Position numbers and translations under genes: made by a program
Notes under the pieces: model-generated
Told to the model about the DNA's origin: nothing
Seen by the model: the letters and a program-made list of their open reading frames with translations, nothing else
The model's database searches: none
IMG/VR virus record: IMGVR_UViG_3300025009_000050
Span: 1-64,000 of that record
DNA length: 64,000 bases
Reading direction: 5' to 3' (one strand)
Source of the DNA: a virus
Shown here: positions 7,968-15,535 of the stretch, one piece after another
Numbering within the stretch: the stretch's first letter is position 1
How the letters are laid out: each line of letters starts with the position of its first letter

Positions 7968-8033
7968 ATGACCATATATAAGAGCGTTAAGAAGCTCCCA
8001 AGACCTACTGTAAGGCGTCCTAGCGATATTTGA
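7968..8033 (+). CDS. Basic micropeptide, 21 aa
   Basis: ATG 7968 sits 7 nt after ATGGAGG and the frame ends at TGA 8031. Lys/Arg/Pro-rich (KKLPRPTVRRPSDI). Supported only by its good ribosome binding site and its fit between two genes. Confidence 0.4.
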   Translation: MTIYKSVKKLPRPTVRRPSDI

Positions 8034-8051
8034 TTATTAGGAGGTGATAAT

Positions 8052-8360
8052 ATGAATCCTCTAAAAGCACATTTACTTAAAAATACGCAATCATTTCTAA
8101 GAGACGGATGGAGGAATCAGCTTAAAAGAAATGGCAGCTTCCTATGTTTCCGTAAAATTATTGACAACATCCGAATTGAAGTAACAGCCCCTGATGAAAA
8201 TGCCATTATGATTTTTCTCTATGACACTACAAAGTCAAAATGCAGAATTCAGGGAAAAAGGTCTCTGAAAGGGATGCAGGATATAAGTGCTATACTTGCA
8301 GAAGCGAGAAGCGTTCTTAGCTTTTATCTTGAACATTCAAGTAGTAAAGAGGTGATGTAG
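8052..8360 (+). CDS. Hypothetical protein, 102 aa
   Basis: ATG 8052 after AGGAGGTGATA. Basic first half (FLRDGWRNQLKRNGSFLCF), then beta strands and a C-terminal helix. Its stop overlaps the GTG of the next gene. Function unknown. Confidence 0.7.
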   Translation: MNPLKAHLLKNTQSFLRDGWRNQLKRNGSFLCFRKIIDNIRIEVTAPDENAIMIFLYDTTKSKCRIQGKRSLKGMQDISAILAEARSVLSFYLEHSSSKEVM

Positions 8361-8626
8361 TGCCACTAACAGATATATTTATATGCGTCCTATTTTCAGT
8401 AACTGCTACTGTACTAGCAATATGGTCAATCTTCTACCTAGACAAGGTAGCACGTAAAGAATATGTAAAGTTAACTGAACCTGGGTATCTAACTGTGAGA
8501 ATGGCTCATTATGATGGCGTAAGACCTCTATACAATTTAACTCCAGAAGAGGTAAGTCAGCTTGATCAAATTCTCTCTCAGAGAGGTGTAAAGATAATCA
8601 CATTATGTGATAAGTCAATGGGATAA
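8360..8626 (+). CDS. Membrane-anchored protein, 88 aa
   Basis: GTG 8360 overlaps the previous stop (TAGTG) and follows GAGGTGAT. One N-terminal transmembrane helix (residues 3-28) is followed by a small soluble domain with LTPEEVSQLDQILSQRG. Function unknown. Confidence 0.68.
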   Translation: MPLTDIFICVLFSVTATVLAIWSIFYLDKVARKEYVKLTEPGYLTVRMAHYDGVRPLYNLTPEEVSQLDQILSQRGVKIITLCDKSMG

Positions 8627-8654
8627 CATGCTGTTAGAGATTGGAGGCAATGAT

Positions 8655-8825
8655 ATGAATAGCTTCGGTGTTGGCGTAATAGGTGGGCTAACTTATCGAG
8701 TTTACAAAGATTTGATAGCTCAGAATATAGATATTGCCGTAGACATGGCTATAGCTCTCTTTAACAAAGAAACAGATGACGACAGAACTCGTTCAAACTG
8801 TATGATTTCAGCATGGTGCTCATAG
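8655..8825 (+). CDS. Hypothetical protein, 56 aa
   Basis: ATG 8655 is chosen over ATG 8628 because TTGGAGG precedes it at 9 nt. Gly-rich start (FGVGVIGGLTYRVY), then a helical acidic part. Not recognised. Confidence 0.6.
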   Translation: MNSFGVGVIGGLTYRVYKDLIAQNIDIAVDMAIALFNKETDDDRTRSNCMISAWCS

Positions 8826-8842
8826 TTATCAGCGCTAAGGAG

Positions 8843-8977
8843 GTGATAGATGATGTTTGGATATTTGTTGGTCTGCTAGTCATTCTTGGTATAATTATAA
8901 TTTGTAATTCTGGAGACTCAAGAGGCCGTAAAAGTAGTGGAGGCTGGGACTTTCCCGATATTGGTGGTGATGATTAA
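8843..8977 (+). CDS. Small membrane protein with Gly/Ser basic tail, no canonical start
   Basis: AAGGAGGTGATAG precedes a frame with a transmembrane helix (WIFVGLLVILGIIIIC), then GRKSSGG and an acidic Gly-rich tail. It is a clear paralogue of the protein at 9604 (same helix, GRKSSGG, DGG end). The in-frame ATG pair at 8850 is in another frame and stops at once. The start is unclear: GTG 8843 inside the ribosome binding site or ATA 8846. The stop abuts ATG 8978. Confidence 0.5.
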   Translation: MIDDVWIFVGLLVILGIIIICNSGDSRGRKSSGGWDFPDIGGDD

Positions 8978-9217
8978 ATGGAACCTTTAAAGATTGATAC
9001 AACAATTGTTGTAACTTATGATCCTGATCACTTTGCTATACAACGCATATCAGAAAGAATTAAAGAGAAGATAAAGTCTATGAGTGGTACTATAAGAGTA
9101 AGAACTCCTTTTTGTCCTGTATGTGGAAATGAGCTGATTGAGAGGACAAATCAGACTACGCGAATTTATGAATGCCCAAGTCGCGTATGTAATTATAAAT
9201 ATAGAGAGGATCTCTAA
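8978..9217 (+). CDS. Zinc-ribbon protein, 79 aa
   Basis: ATG 8978 immediately follows the previous stop, with GGTGGTGATG upstream. N-terminal alpha/beta part, then a zinc ribbon with FCPVCGNELIE and YECPSRVCNYKY. Paralogue of the 7468 protein. Its stop overlaps the next ATG (TAATG). Confidence 0.7.
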   Translation: MEPLKIDTTIVVTYDPDHFAIQRISERIKEKIKSMSGTIRVRTPFCPVCGNELIERTNQTTRIYECPSRVCNYKYREDL

Positions 9218-9306
9218 TGAAAGACTTACAAGTATCAAACTGTATAGAACCTCCTATAGAACTTGATGGCAAGGAGCTATGTCCTGATTGCTGGTGTAAG
9301 TATTAA
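9217..9306 (+). CDS. Small Cys-containing protein, 29 aa
   Basis: ATG 9217 overlaps the previous TAA, with GAGAGGAT upstream. Ends with LCPDCWCKY, half of a zinc knuckle. Translational coupling supports it. Confidence 0.5.
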   Translation: MKDLQVSNCIEPPIELDGKELCPDCWCKY

Positions 9307-9338
9307 CAGTAAATTTGTAGACCTAGGAGGACATTAGT

Positions 9339-9590
9339 GTGCAAATCATTGATGAGAGAAGCGAATCTAAGAAGATTCCTAATGTCGGTGATGTAATAGA
9401 GTTAAGTAACGGAACCAAACTACTCGTAGTCAAAGACAGTCGTTGTGCTGAAAATGAGTATAGAGTAGTTAATCTTTTAGAAAGTAGGATATACGCTGAA
9501 TCATTTGTTTCACTGGAAGACTGTGTTAATACAGCTAATATTCGTGCAATCATACCAGGAGAAAAGTTAAGGTTAACAATAAGAGTATAG
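9339..9590 (+). CDS. Hypothetical protein, 83 aa
   Basis: GTG 9339 follows TAGGAGG. The sequence (IPNVGDVIELSNGTKLLVVKD) suggests a small SH3-like beta barrel; the C-terminus is also strand-rich. Function unknown. Confidence 0.66.
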   Translation: MQIIDERSESKKIPNVGDVIELSNGTKLLVVKDSRCAENEYRVVNLLESRIYAESFVSLEDCVNTANIRAIIPGEKLRLTIRV

Positions 9591-9603
9591 GGAGGTGATA
9601 GAT

Positions 9604-9756
9604 ATAGATTTAGGTATTTTGGCTATATTTGCTTTATTTATATGCTTCCTTGTAATCGTAGTTTCTTGCTCTAGCTCAAAAGGTGGTCGCAAAAGTAGTG
9701 GTGGTGGATCAAGTTTGGACTTTTTCGATTCTGACGGTGGAGATGGTGGAGATTAA
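9604..9756 (+). CDS. Small membrane protein with apparent AUA start, 50 aa
   Basis: GGAGG (9591-9595) is followed at exactly 8 nt by ATA 9604; no ATG, GTG or TTG is available at usable spacing. Transmembrane helix LAIFALFICFLVIVVSC, then GGRKSSGGG and an acidic Gly-rich tail. Paralogue of the 8843 protein. Confidence 0.52.
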   Translation: MDLGILAIFALFICFLVIVVSCSSSKGGRKSSGGGSSLDFFDSDGGDGGD

Positions 9757-9890
9757 TGTAATTTATTGCAGGTAGCAGATTTTCTTTCTGTTAAGAGAAC
9801 AAAATCTCCTATATGAAACGGGTGTGAGCGGCATCTCACTAACAAGCCCGTCATTGCTTCGAGGAACCTAGAAAAAAGCAAGTTACAAGA
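9757..9890 (+). ncRNA. Candidate structured RNA
   Basis: No open frame. AGATTTT/AAAATCT pair around 9778-9813, and ACGGG/CCCGT enclose an inner hairpin GTGAG/CTCAC (about 9818-9853); flanking GGTAGC and AACCTAG could close a multibranch fold. I do not recognise a known RNA class. Confidence 0.35.
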
Positions 9891-9893
9891 TGG

Positions 9894-9922
9894 TTGCATG
9901 GAGTATAAGGTAATGGTATAAT
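9894..9922 (+). promoter_or_regulatory. Sigma-70/SigA promoter
   Basis: TTGCAT (9894-9899), 17-nt spacer, TATAAT (9917-9922). The expected start is near 9929, just ahead of two terminator-like hairpins. Confidence 0.75.
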
Positions 9923-9928
9923 GGGAAT

Positions 9929-9953
9929 AAGATTACGGCAGTAGTCTTTTTTT
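9929..9953 (+). terminator. Rho-independent terminator directly after a promoter
   Basis: GATTAC-GGCA-GTAGTC hairpin followed by seven Ts. It begins at the predicted transcription start, so it would act as an attenuator unless it serves the upstream transcript. Confidence 0.6.
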
Positions 9954-9960
9954 CCCTTAT

Positions 9961-9987
9961 ATCCTCCCATGTGGAGGAATTTTTTTT
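9961..9987 (+). terminator. Second Rho-independent terminator
   Basis: CCTCC-CATGT-GGAGG hairpin followed by AA and eight Ts (9980-9987). TATATCC before it and GGATATA after it could extend the pairing across the T-run. Confidence 0.7.
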
Positions 9988-10011
9988 GAAGGATATAATG
10001 GAGGTTGGGTT

Positions 10012-10158
10012 ATGCCAATTGGGTGGAGTAATTACGATCCTAACGATTATGATAGGCCAATTAGAAAGAGATCTAAAGAAGGTAACTTCGATGTAAAAAT
10101 CTTTACCGTATTATTCTTTATTATAATAGCTTTAGGATTAATCTATAAGAACTTCTAG
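10012..10158 (+). CDS. Small tail-anchored membrane protein, 48 aa
   Basis: ATG 10012 with ATGGAGG ten bases upstream. Polar, basic N-terminus and one C-terminal hydrophobic helix (FTVLFFIIIALGLIYKNF). First gene after the promoter-terminator module. Confidence 0.6.
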   Translation: MPIGWSNYDPNDYDRPIRKRSKEGNFDVKIFTVLFFIIIALGLIYKNF

Positions 10159-10221
10159 GTATAAAGATGAGTGCTCATCAAAGTGAATAGTCATATTTAT
10201 ACTACAAAGGTGGTGATATAA

Positions 10222-10587
10222 ATACATAGCTCAAGTTCTACTGTAGCGTTTTTCATTGTATTTTTAACGATATTATTAACATCAATAGCGACGTTCGTAC
10301 TGGTTAAATCAAATACTAAAATAAGACTAGAGGCTGAAGCTAAAAACATAGCTGACAAGGCTTTAGACGAACAAGTTGAACGTAGAAGAAAAGCTTATCT
10401 TGAGGTAGAAAGAGAAATTATTCTTCGTTGTGCAGAAAAACATTTAATATGTCATGATGGTGATTATTTTGTTATCACTATGGATAATGGTGTCAAGTTT
10501 ATGAAATTGTATAACAAAGAAAACATTATTAAAATATCTGTACCATATAACGTTATCAAATTCCTATTTGAACAGGAGGATGAGTAA
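10222..10587 (+). CDS. Membrane-anchored coiled-coil protein with apparent AUA start, 121 aa
   Basis: A stop codon (TAA 10219) lies directly before ATA 10222, and no ATG, GTG or TTG occurs in the first half of the frame, so ATA is the only sensible start; AAAGGTGG lies 8 nt upstream. N-terminal transmembrane helix (about 8-30), then a charged coiled coil (TKIRLEAEAKNIADKALDEQ) and a small beta domain. Confidence 0.6.
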   Translation: MHSSSSTVAFFIVFLTILLTSIATFVLVKSNTKIRLEAEAKNIADKALDEQVERRRKAYLEVEREIILRCAEKHLICHDGDYFVITMDNGVKFMKLYNKENIIKISVPYNVIKFLFEQEDE

Positions 10588-10588
10588 T

Positions 10589-10777
10589 TTGGATACATTA
10601 CCTTTAGAGGATTCTGTAATAATAGATAATATTCCGCATCGTAAGTGGAAATGTGGTATATGCGAAACTCATTATTATGTTAATCAGGAAACCTTTAATA
10701 TACTTGAGAAGATAGGCTCATGCGCCGAATGTCAAAAAGAAATGACGTATGAACAAGCTATGGGAGAAGATTTATAA
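10589..10777 (+). CDS. Zinc-ribbon protein, 62 aa
   Basis: TTG 10589 lies 9 nt after GGAGG; ATG 10580 touches the ribosome binding site. WKCGICETHYYV and CAECQKEMTYEQA give two CxxC pairs. Function unknown. Confidence 0.65.
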   Translation: MDTLPLEDSVIIDNIPHRKWKCGICETHYYVNQETFNILEKIGSCAECQKEMTYEQAMGEDL

Positions 10778-10933
10778 CTGTGGATAGCCATGCCTCATGT
10801 AGCGAGTATCTGCTGGGAGGATAAGCTCGAAGACCAGTTCAAGCCCAGACATAGCGTCTTGACGGAAGCTGCCTATGCTGAGGTAGGTGGAGCTGTAATA
10901 CTAACGAGGCTCAGATGCGATGACGAAACAGTT
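10776..10933 (+). ncRNA. Candidate structured RNA, about 158 nt
   Basis: AACTGT (10776) and ACAGTT (10928) close a 186-nt stretch with no open frame between two genes. Its G+C content is visibly higher than the flanks, typical of folded RNA in an AT-rich genome. Internal pairs are possible (CTGGG/CCCAG, GAGCC/GGCTC). No known class recognised. Confidence 0.45.
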
Positions 10934-10962
10934 ATAGTTTTGTATTAGGAGGTAGTAGCTCT

Positions 10963-11082
10963 ATGTTCACAAGGAAAGAATTAGAGATGCTCGTGTCTTG
11001 GGATACAGGAGGCATGATGTTAATTGGTTTTATTATGATGATTTCTGGATTGTGCTGCGTAGCTACTCTCTGTTCAAGGTAG
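10963..11082 (+). CDS. Small membrane protein, 39 aa
   Basis: ATG 10963 after AGGAGGTAG. Polar N-terminus with MFTRKELEMLVSW, then a Met/Ile-rich transmembrane helix ending in CC. Its stop overlaps the next ribosome binding site. Confidence 0.58.
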   Translation: MFTRKELEMLVSWDTGGMMLIGFIMMISGLCCVATLCSR

Positions 11083-11092
11083 GAGGTGCTCA

Positions 11093-11425
11093 ATGAGATT
11101 ATTAATATGCCTGCTGCTATTTATTCTACTAACTGGTTGTAACCAGAAATTAGAAGGTGACGTAAGTAAATATGTTGAGCATAAGGAGCAGCTAAACGGT
11201 GTCATAGTTTACGAAAGAGATTATCGATACAAAATTATTCTTGAAGGAATACTTGTAGGAAACGATGGCAAAGTTAAACTTCTTAACAAATGCACAAGTT
11301 GTGCAAATGTGAATAATGGTGACATCGTCGATATAGTCTATTACCCTAAATCTAAGAATGTAATTGAAATCAAGGTTGTAGGTCATACTGATGAAAGACT
11401 TACTTGGGGCTATAAAATAGAGTAG
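11093..11425 (+). CDS. Lipoprotein, 110 aa
   Basis: ATG 11093 with AGGAGGTG. Signal peptide MRLLICLLLFILLTGC with lipobox LTGC, so the mature protein would be lipid-anchored from Cys16. The soluble part is beta-rich, with a Cys pair (LLNKCTSCANV). Membrane-exposed; role unknown. Confidence 0.72.
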   Translation: MRLLICLLLFILLTGCNQKLEGDVSKYVEHKEQLNGVIVYERDYRYKIILEGILVGNDGKVKLLNKCTSCANVNNGDIVDIVYYPKSKNVIEIKVVGHTDERLTWGYKIE

Positions 11426-11432
11426 GTGAAAT

Positions 11433-11705
11433 ATGGAACCAATATTAAGAGATAATCCAATTCCCAGTGATAAGCTAGCCAAGGTATTACATCCGTCTGC
11501 TCAATTTAGCTGCAAACACATTGTATATAATCATTGCAATGACGATATATCGTATATCACACTATTAGCAAAAGACGTATCAGAAGTAGATGTATACGTT
11601 ATGTGTATGAAAGATATGTATAACAGATTATGTGATGGGAGGTGTAAATACTATGAGTCTACGTTAATCAATAGGTTACTGAGATTAATTGGGGGAGGAG
11701 AATGA
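11433..11705 (+). CDS. Cys/His-rich hypothetical protein, 90 aa
   Basis: ATG 11433 after AGGTGAA. Contains CKHIVYNHCND and CDGRCKYY, a possible metal site, and ends RLLRLIGGGE. That tail matches the end of the 17650 protein (VRRLFGGGE), so both may be diverged members of one family. Confidence 0.65.
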   Translation: MEPILRDNPIPSDKLAKVLHPSAQFSCKHIVYNHCNDDISYITLLAKDVSEVDVYVMCMKDMYNRLCDGRCKYYESTLINRLLRLIGGGE

Positions 11706-11706
11706 T

Positions 11707-12267
11707 ATGGCAATAATAATGATCATTATAGGACTAATCCTAAACTTCACATCAATGTTTATGGCAATAGATGAGGATAAGCGCTGTTGGCCAGTAGCAA
11801 TAGTTAGTATGATAGCTACTGCCGTAGGATCTTACTACCTTAAAGATTATCCTGATTTATATATGCAAGTACCACTTTTAATAATTAGTATTTATGGATG
11901 GTGGAGATGGTCACATCTTATGCTTGATGGAAGTATACTACAAATCTCACATGAAACTGATAAAGAAACTGGTATCCATACAATAGCTGGTATAGTGTTA
12001 TTTACCATAGCATACATACTTCTTTTGCTGTATACCAATATGCCTTATGTGACGGGATATGCTCTAGCAATAGCGTATGGAATACTTTCTCAATATGTTA
12101 TGGCTGAGAAGAAGGTAGAATGCTGGATATACCTTGGAATAGCAAGCATAGTAGTTGTTATCCTTTCATTAATAAGAGACGAAATTCCTATGGCAATAAT
12201 CAGCGTTATAGTTGCAGGTATTTCAGTAAAAGGTTTTTATACCTGGAAAAGAAGGAGGGGACTATAA
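11707..12267 (+). CDS. pnuC: PnuC-like nicotinamide riboside transporter
   Basis: 186 residues; ATG 11707 is preceded by GGGGGAGGAG. About seven hydrophobic segments. The PnuC signatures are present: IYGWWRW (about 70-76), and in the C-terminal half MAEKKVECW (about 131-139) and VKGFYTWKR near the end. PnuC moves nicotinamide riboside or related precursors across the membrane by facilitated diffusion. Together with NadV and NadM it would feed NAD synthesis in the infected cell. The family is usually around 190-240 residues, so this copy is compact. Confidence 0.8.
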   Translation: MAIIMIIIGLILNFTSMFMAIDEDKRCWPVAIVSMIATAVGSYYLKDYPDLYMQVPLLIISIYGWWRWSHLMLDGSILQISHETDKETGIHTIAGIVLFTIAYILLLLYTNMPYVTGYALAIAYGILSQYVMAEKKVECWIYLGIASIVVVILSLIRDEIPMAIISVIVAGISVKGFYTWKRRRGL

Positions 12268-12629
12268 TTAAAGGTAAACACGTAGCGATGATTGCAGTTG
12301 CTCTGCTTCTGGTGATCATATTAGCCGTTAGTTGCTCAAGTCACCCACGACCTGTTCCGGTTACGCATAATGTAATACCAAATCCGGTAGTACAAAGTCC
12401 AGCAGTAGTGCATCAGAGTCCTGTAGTTGTTCATACTCCAGTATACGTACCTACACCAGTGTATCATGCACCAGCACCAGTCATAAATAAAACAATCATT
12501 GTTAACAAACAACCAGTTAATACTGCACCATCTACAACAGTAACTAAACCAGCTCCTGTAACTATAAGTAAACCTGCTGTTATAAAACCGACTATGAAAT
12601 CAGGTACTGGTACTGTAACAAGGAAGTGA
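12267..12629 (+). CDS. Pro/Val-rich lipoprotein with apparent AUU start
   Basis: GGAGG (12254-12258) is followed at 8 nt by ATT 12267, which overlaps the previous stop as TAATT. Starting here gives a proper signal peptide: KGKHVA, a hydrophobic core and lipobox LAVSC. Starting at the later ATG 12288 would remove all positive charge. The mature part is a repetitive Pro/Val/Thr chain (about 35-110, units like VVHTPVYVPTPVYH), ending in a basic tail. It may span the cell wall as an extended stalk. Confidence 0.68.
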   Translation: MKGKHVAMIAVALLLVIILAVSCSSHPRPVPVTHNVIPNPVVQSPAVVHQSPVVVHTPVYVPTPVYHAPAPVINKTIIVNKQPVNTAPSTTVTKPAPVTISKPAVIKPTMKSGTGTVTRK

Positions 12630-12633
12630 GATT

Positions 12634-12840
12634 ATGTATAGAAAAGGTTTTATGATTGTATGTGGTAACTGCGGGGCGAAGGTGGACCTAACGCAGGAAG
12701 ATATTGAGGAACGTAAGAAGAAGTCTGATGATCTGGGTGAAGCATTTAATAACTACCCAGTGAAGAATGGCTGTGATTACACGTATGTTGAATGTCCATC
12801 AGATTGTGGGAATCAGATTATTATTCCAATTCTCACTTAA
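12634..12840 (+). CDS. Zinc-binding hypothetical protein, 68 aa
   Basis: ATG 12634 after GGAAGTGAG. Two Cys pairs, CGNCG (10-14) and CPSDCG (56-61), flank a charged helix. Function unknown. Confidence 0.66.
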   Translation: MYRKGFMIVCGNCGAKVDLTQEDIEERKKKSDDLGEAFNNYPVKNGCDYTYVECPSDCGNQIIIPILT

Positions 12841-12867
12841 TTAAAAATATATAAGGAGTTGTTGAAA

Positions 12868-13674
12868 ATGAAAGGCGAGTTTATCGGTACAGACGTTTTT
12901 GATGCAGGAGAGCAAGTTGAAGAGACACAGCCTATGAATTGTCTCACAACATATAATCCTGACAGTGCTATGGGAGCTCATATGTCAGTATTATTTAATG
13001 GTGTTGATTTTACCGGGCTTAATGCAGCCATTGAGAATATGGCTAGTAGCAGTAGGGACCTCCTTCCCGAAGAAAAGACCATGGCAGTCAGTATTATTGA
13101 CGACTGGCAGAGAGGTGTTGTTAATAGACTCAACGACCATGATAAGTCATTGAAAGAGTTTCTCAACTACTTCACTGGCAATACAACTATCGCTCCTAGT
13201 AACGGCTATAATAACTATTATAAAGCATATGGAGTTACTGAAGAAGCTGTCGAAGAGATTGCTGGCGCTACTGGCAAGATGCATGAATTTGGTGCCTTTA
13301 AGCAAGCAGTAAGCGCAATTGAAGAATTCAGAAAAACTGCACCGACCAGGCCAGAAGAAGACGATGATGTTCCGTATTCTGAGTATGCAGTAGCGCTGAA
13401 ACAATACGAAGTTGAACTAGTCAAATACAACCTGCAGATTAAAAAGCTCGACCGGAATATTAAGAAAGCTGAAGTAGATATGAAAGCGGCCATCATTGTT
13501 CATCCTGATTTTGCTGCGATGGTTAAGAAGATTAAAAAGTACTCCCGGAATGTTACTAAGTATGCTGCTGATTGCAGAAACTTAACCACAGTTGCTAAGA
13601 TGAATGTTACTATCGGCTCGAAAGAAGCAAGAGAATCACTGAGAACCTTGCTAGACTTCGTAGTTAGTTTGTGA
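12868..13674 (+). CDS. Hypothetical protein, 268 aa
   Basis: ATG 12868 is preferred over TTG 12859 by spacing from AAGGAG. Acidic N-terminus, long helical middle (KQYEVELVKYNLQIKKLDRN, possible coiled coil about 170-205) and basic C-terminal third. Codon use is slightly more GC-rich than neighbours, as often in highly expressed phage proteins. No family recognised. Confidence 0.75.
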   Translation: MKGEFIGTDVFDAGEQVEETQPMNCLTTYNPDSAMGAHMSVLFNGVDFTGLNAAIENMASSSRDLLPEEKTMAVSIIDDWQRGVVNRLNDHDKSLKEFLNYFTGNTTIAPSNGYNNYYKAYGVTEEAVEEIAGATGKMHEFGAFKQAVSAIEEFRKTAPTRPEEDDDVPYSEYAVALKQYEVELVKYNLQIKKLDRNIKKAEVDMKAAIIVHPDFAAMVKKIKKYSRNVTKYAADCRNLTTVAKMNVTIGSKEARESLRTLLDFVVSL

Positions 13675-13675
13675 T

Positions 13676-14512
13676 ATGTACAGTGCATATGATATCAACC
13701 CGGTAGAAGAGCTATTTAAATCGATTAAGCTACTCCAAAGTTACGATGAATGTGCTGTGGAAGTTGACCTACTAGTAAAAAAGCTAGTAGGTTACATTAC
13801 CACAGAGAAAAATGGTATCAGAGTGTATGGGAAAGATATTAAGTACTATCCCAATGGTCTATGTACTAGAATACGTGGTACAGGTAGCAATATAAATAGA
13901 GCTGATATCTTACTTCCGGAATGGGAACCTCAGACTGAAACTCCGGAACCAGTTAAAGAAAAATCTAATGATATGAAGAGGATGCTTACTAAGTTAACTG
14001 AATTTAATCTTCTATGGGGGCTACAGATTAAAGAGCATCTTGGTCTTAAATACATAGTCACTAAGGATCGTAAGATTGAAGTGGCTAAATTAGTTGCTAA
14101 GTATGAGGAATTCGATAAAGTTATTCAAGAGACAGGCAATCCTATCCCAGAAATAGTGATGAAAAATTTTATCAAAAGAATCGATACGATTACACATCGC
14201 TTTATCTATTTCCTAAGAAATAACGCAAATATGTATGGTTACAATAGTAATTCCGATTTCTGCTACCTAAAGAAGGAATACCGTGACCTGATATCTGTAT
14301 TAGTACAAACTGAAACTGATACCTACTATCTTCATAGTAAACTTGCTGATATCTTCAAAGGAATCAAGAGAAATCCGCCCATCACCTTTGATAAGATTGA
14401 AATTACTGTACATGATACACAAAGAAATTTAATTATCAATCGTTACAATACTCTTAAATCAATTGAAGATGAAAACCTTAAGAAGGTAATGACCAGGTTA
14501 GGCATTATATAG
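13676..14512 (+). CDS. Hypothetical protein, 278 aa
   Basis: ATG 13676 lies 2 nt after the previous stop; no strong ribosome binding site, so translational coupling is likely. Helix-rich with a PEPVKE linker near residue 85. Its size and the coupling suggest it works with the upstream protein. Not recognised. Confidence 0.72.
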   Translation: MYSAYDINPVEELFKSIKLLQSYDECAVEVDLLVKKLVGYITTEKNGIRVYGKDIKYYPNGLCTRIRGTGSNINRADILLPEWEPQTETPEPVKEKSNDMKRMLTKLTEFNLLWGLQIKEHLGLKYIVTKDRKIEVAKLVAKYEEFDKVIQETGNPIPEIVMKNFIKRIDTITHRFIYFLRNNANMYGYNSNSDFCYLKKEYRDLISVLVQTETDTYYLHSKLADIFKGIKRNPPITFDKIEITVHDTQRNLIINRYNTLKSIEDENLKKVMTRLGII

Positions 14513-14532
14513 GTGCACAATATTGTGCACCT
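14511..14532. other. Perfect 22-bp palindrome at a gene end
   Basis: AGGTGCACAAT/ATTGTGCACCT is a perfect inverted repeat with no loop, overlapping the stop codon of the preceding gene. As RNA it forms a hairpin; as DNA it could be an operator for a dimeric repressor. No T-run. Confidence 0.65.
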
Positions 14533-14589
14533 AAGTATTTATACATATGGTAGGCGTGCTTACTATATTTATGAATGCTGGGAGGCAAT

Positions 14590-14844
14590 ATGATGAAGTG
14601 CAATAATTGCCATACTCGTATAAGTGAAAAGTATAATTACTGTCCGAAATGTGGTGTTGAACTACAGCAGAAAGTAGAAGCACCTACGGAAAAAGATCAT
14701 GTGTCTATTCATGTAGGATCTGACATCTTAGCCGCCCATAAAGTTTTAAGTCCAGAAGAAATCATGGAAAAGCTTGTAAGAATATACCCAGAACACAAGT
14801 ATTCTTCGCTTGTAAGAGTTGGTAATAGATACAAAGTTAGGTAA
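14590..14844 (+). CDS. Zinc-ribbon protein, 84 aa
   Basis: ATG 14590 after GGGAGG. CNNCHTRI...YCPKCG zinc ribbon (residues 4-25), then a C-terminal domain ending SSLVRVGNRYKVR. Paralogue of the protein at 32623, which has the same order and the end SSITKVSYGYEVR. Function unknown. Confidence 0.72.
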   Translation: MMKCNNCHTRISEKYNYCPKCGVELQQKVEAPTEKDHVSIHVGSDILAAHKVLSPEEIMEKLVRIYPEHKYSSLVRVGNRYKVR

Positions 14845-14921
14845 TAATAAATTCCATAGGGTGGTGTTTATCATGTAACAGACATGTAGTACCTCATATT
14901 ATATTTGGAGGAGTGTTCTAT

Positions 14922-15467
14922 ATGCTGTCTGCTGCTATTATTGGTTCAAGAGAACCAAGTTATGCTCAACGTAAAGTTGCTGAATTATACACCAGTACGC
15001 TAATCCAATTAGGATTTAAGATCCGTACAGGTGGTGCAGTAGGGATTGATGAGATTGCTATGAGAGTAACTAGTCAGATGGGTGGTGAACTAGAAGTAGT
15101 ACTACCATGGGCAAGTTATAATAGTGATTTAATCACTAAGTATAAACCTCAATCAATGCTTGTATTTGATCCTAAGATTCATCAACTATGGGAGCAGACG
15201 GTACATGAGTTTCATCCAAATCCTAAAGCATTAGCTCCTGCGGCTATTAAGTTACATGCCAGGAACTTTCCTATAGTGGGACTTTCCGACATTACAGTTG
15301 CATTGCCAGGAGCTACAGGTGGTGGGACAATGCAGGGGATTAGAATTGCCAGAGGATACAAGCTGCCTCTAATCACATTCCAGCATGTATTACCACTCAG
15401 TGCTATAGAATTAAATGTTCCATCCTTCGTAACAATGGTTAGATATGTGATGGGCAATGCAGCCTAA
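14922..15467 (+). CDS. SLOG/DprA-like Rossmann protein
   Basis: 181 residues from ATG 14922 (GGAGG upstream). IIGSREPS (about 6-13), RTGGAVGIDEIAM (about 36-48) and a late LPGATGGGTMQGIRIA (about 129-144) are the nucleotide-binding loops of the SLOG superfamily, seen in DprA, LOG and DUF2493 proteins. The family binds nucleotides, nucleotide sugars or ssDNA. A DprA-like role in loading RecA (48 kb) is possible, but the protein is shorter than DprA. Nucleotide sensing or ADP-ribose handling is equally possible. Confidence 0.65.
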   Translation: MLSAAIIGSREPSYAQRKVAELYTSTLIQLGFKIRTGGAVGIDEIAMRVTSQMGGELEVVLPWASYNSDLITKYKPQSMLVFDPKIHQLWEQTVHEFHPNPKALAPAAIKLHARNFPIVGLSDITVALPGATGGGTMQGIRIARGYKLPLITFQHVLPLSAIELNVPSFVTMVRYVMGNAA

Positions 15468-15535
15468 TCACATTCTACATACTTAGGCCAAGAGCCTGCT
15501 AGTGAGTAAATAATAATCTAGAGGAGGAATTTAGA

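Noticed and set aside
10776-10933. Hammerhead ribozyme in the 10.8-kb RNA
   Set aside because: CGAAAC is present, but no CUGANGA core is placed correctly and the base after the putative stem is G, which does not fit the cleavage site.
12288-12629. ATG 12288 as start of the Pro-rich lipoprotein
   Set aside because: No ribosome binding site at that position, and the signal peptide would lose its positive charge; ATT 12267 fits both.
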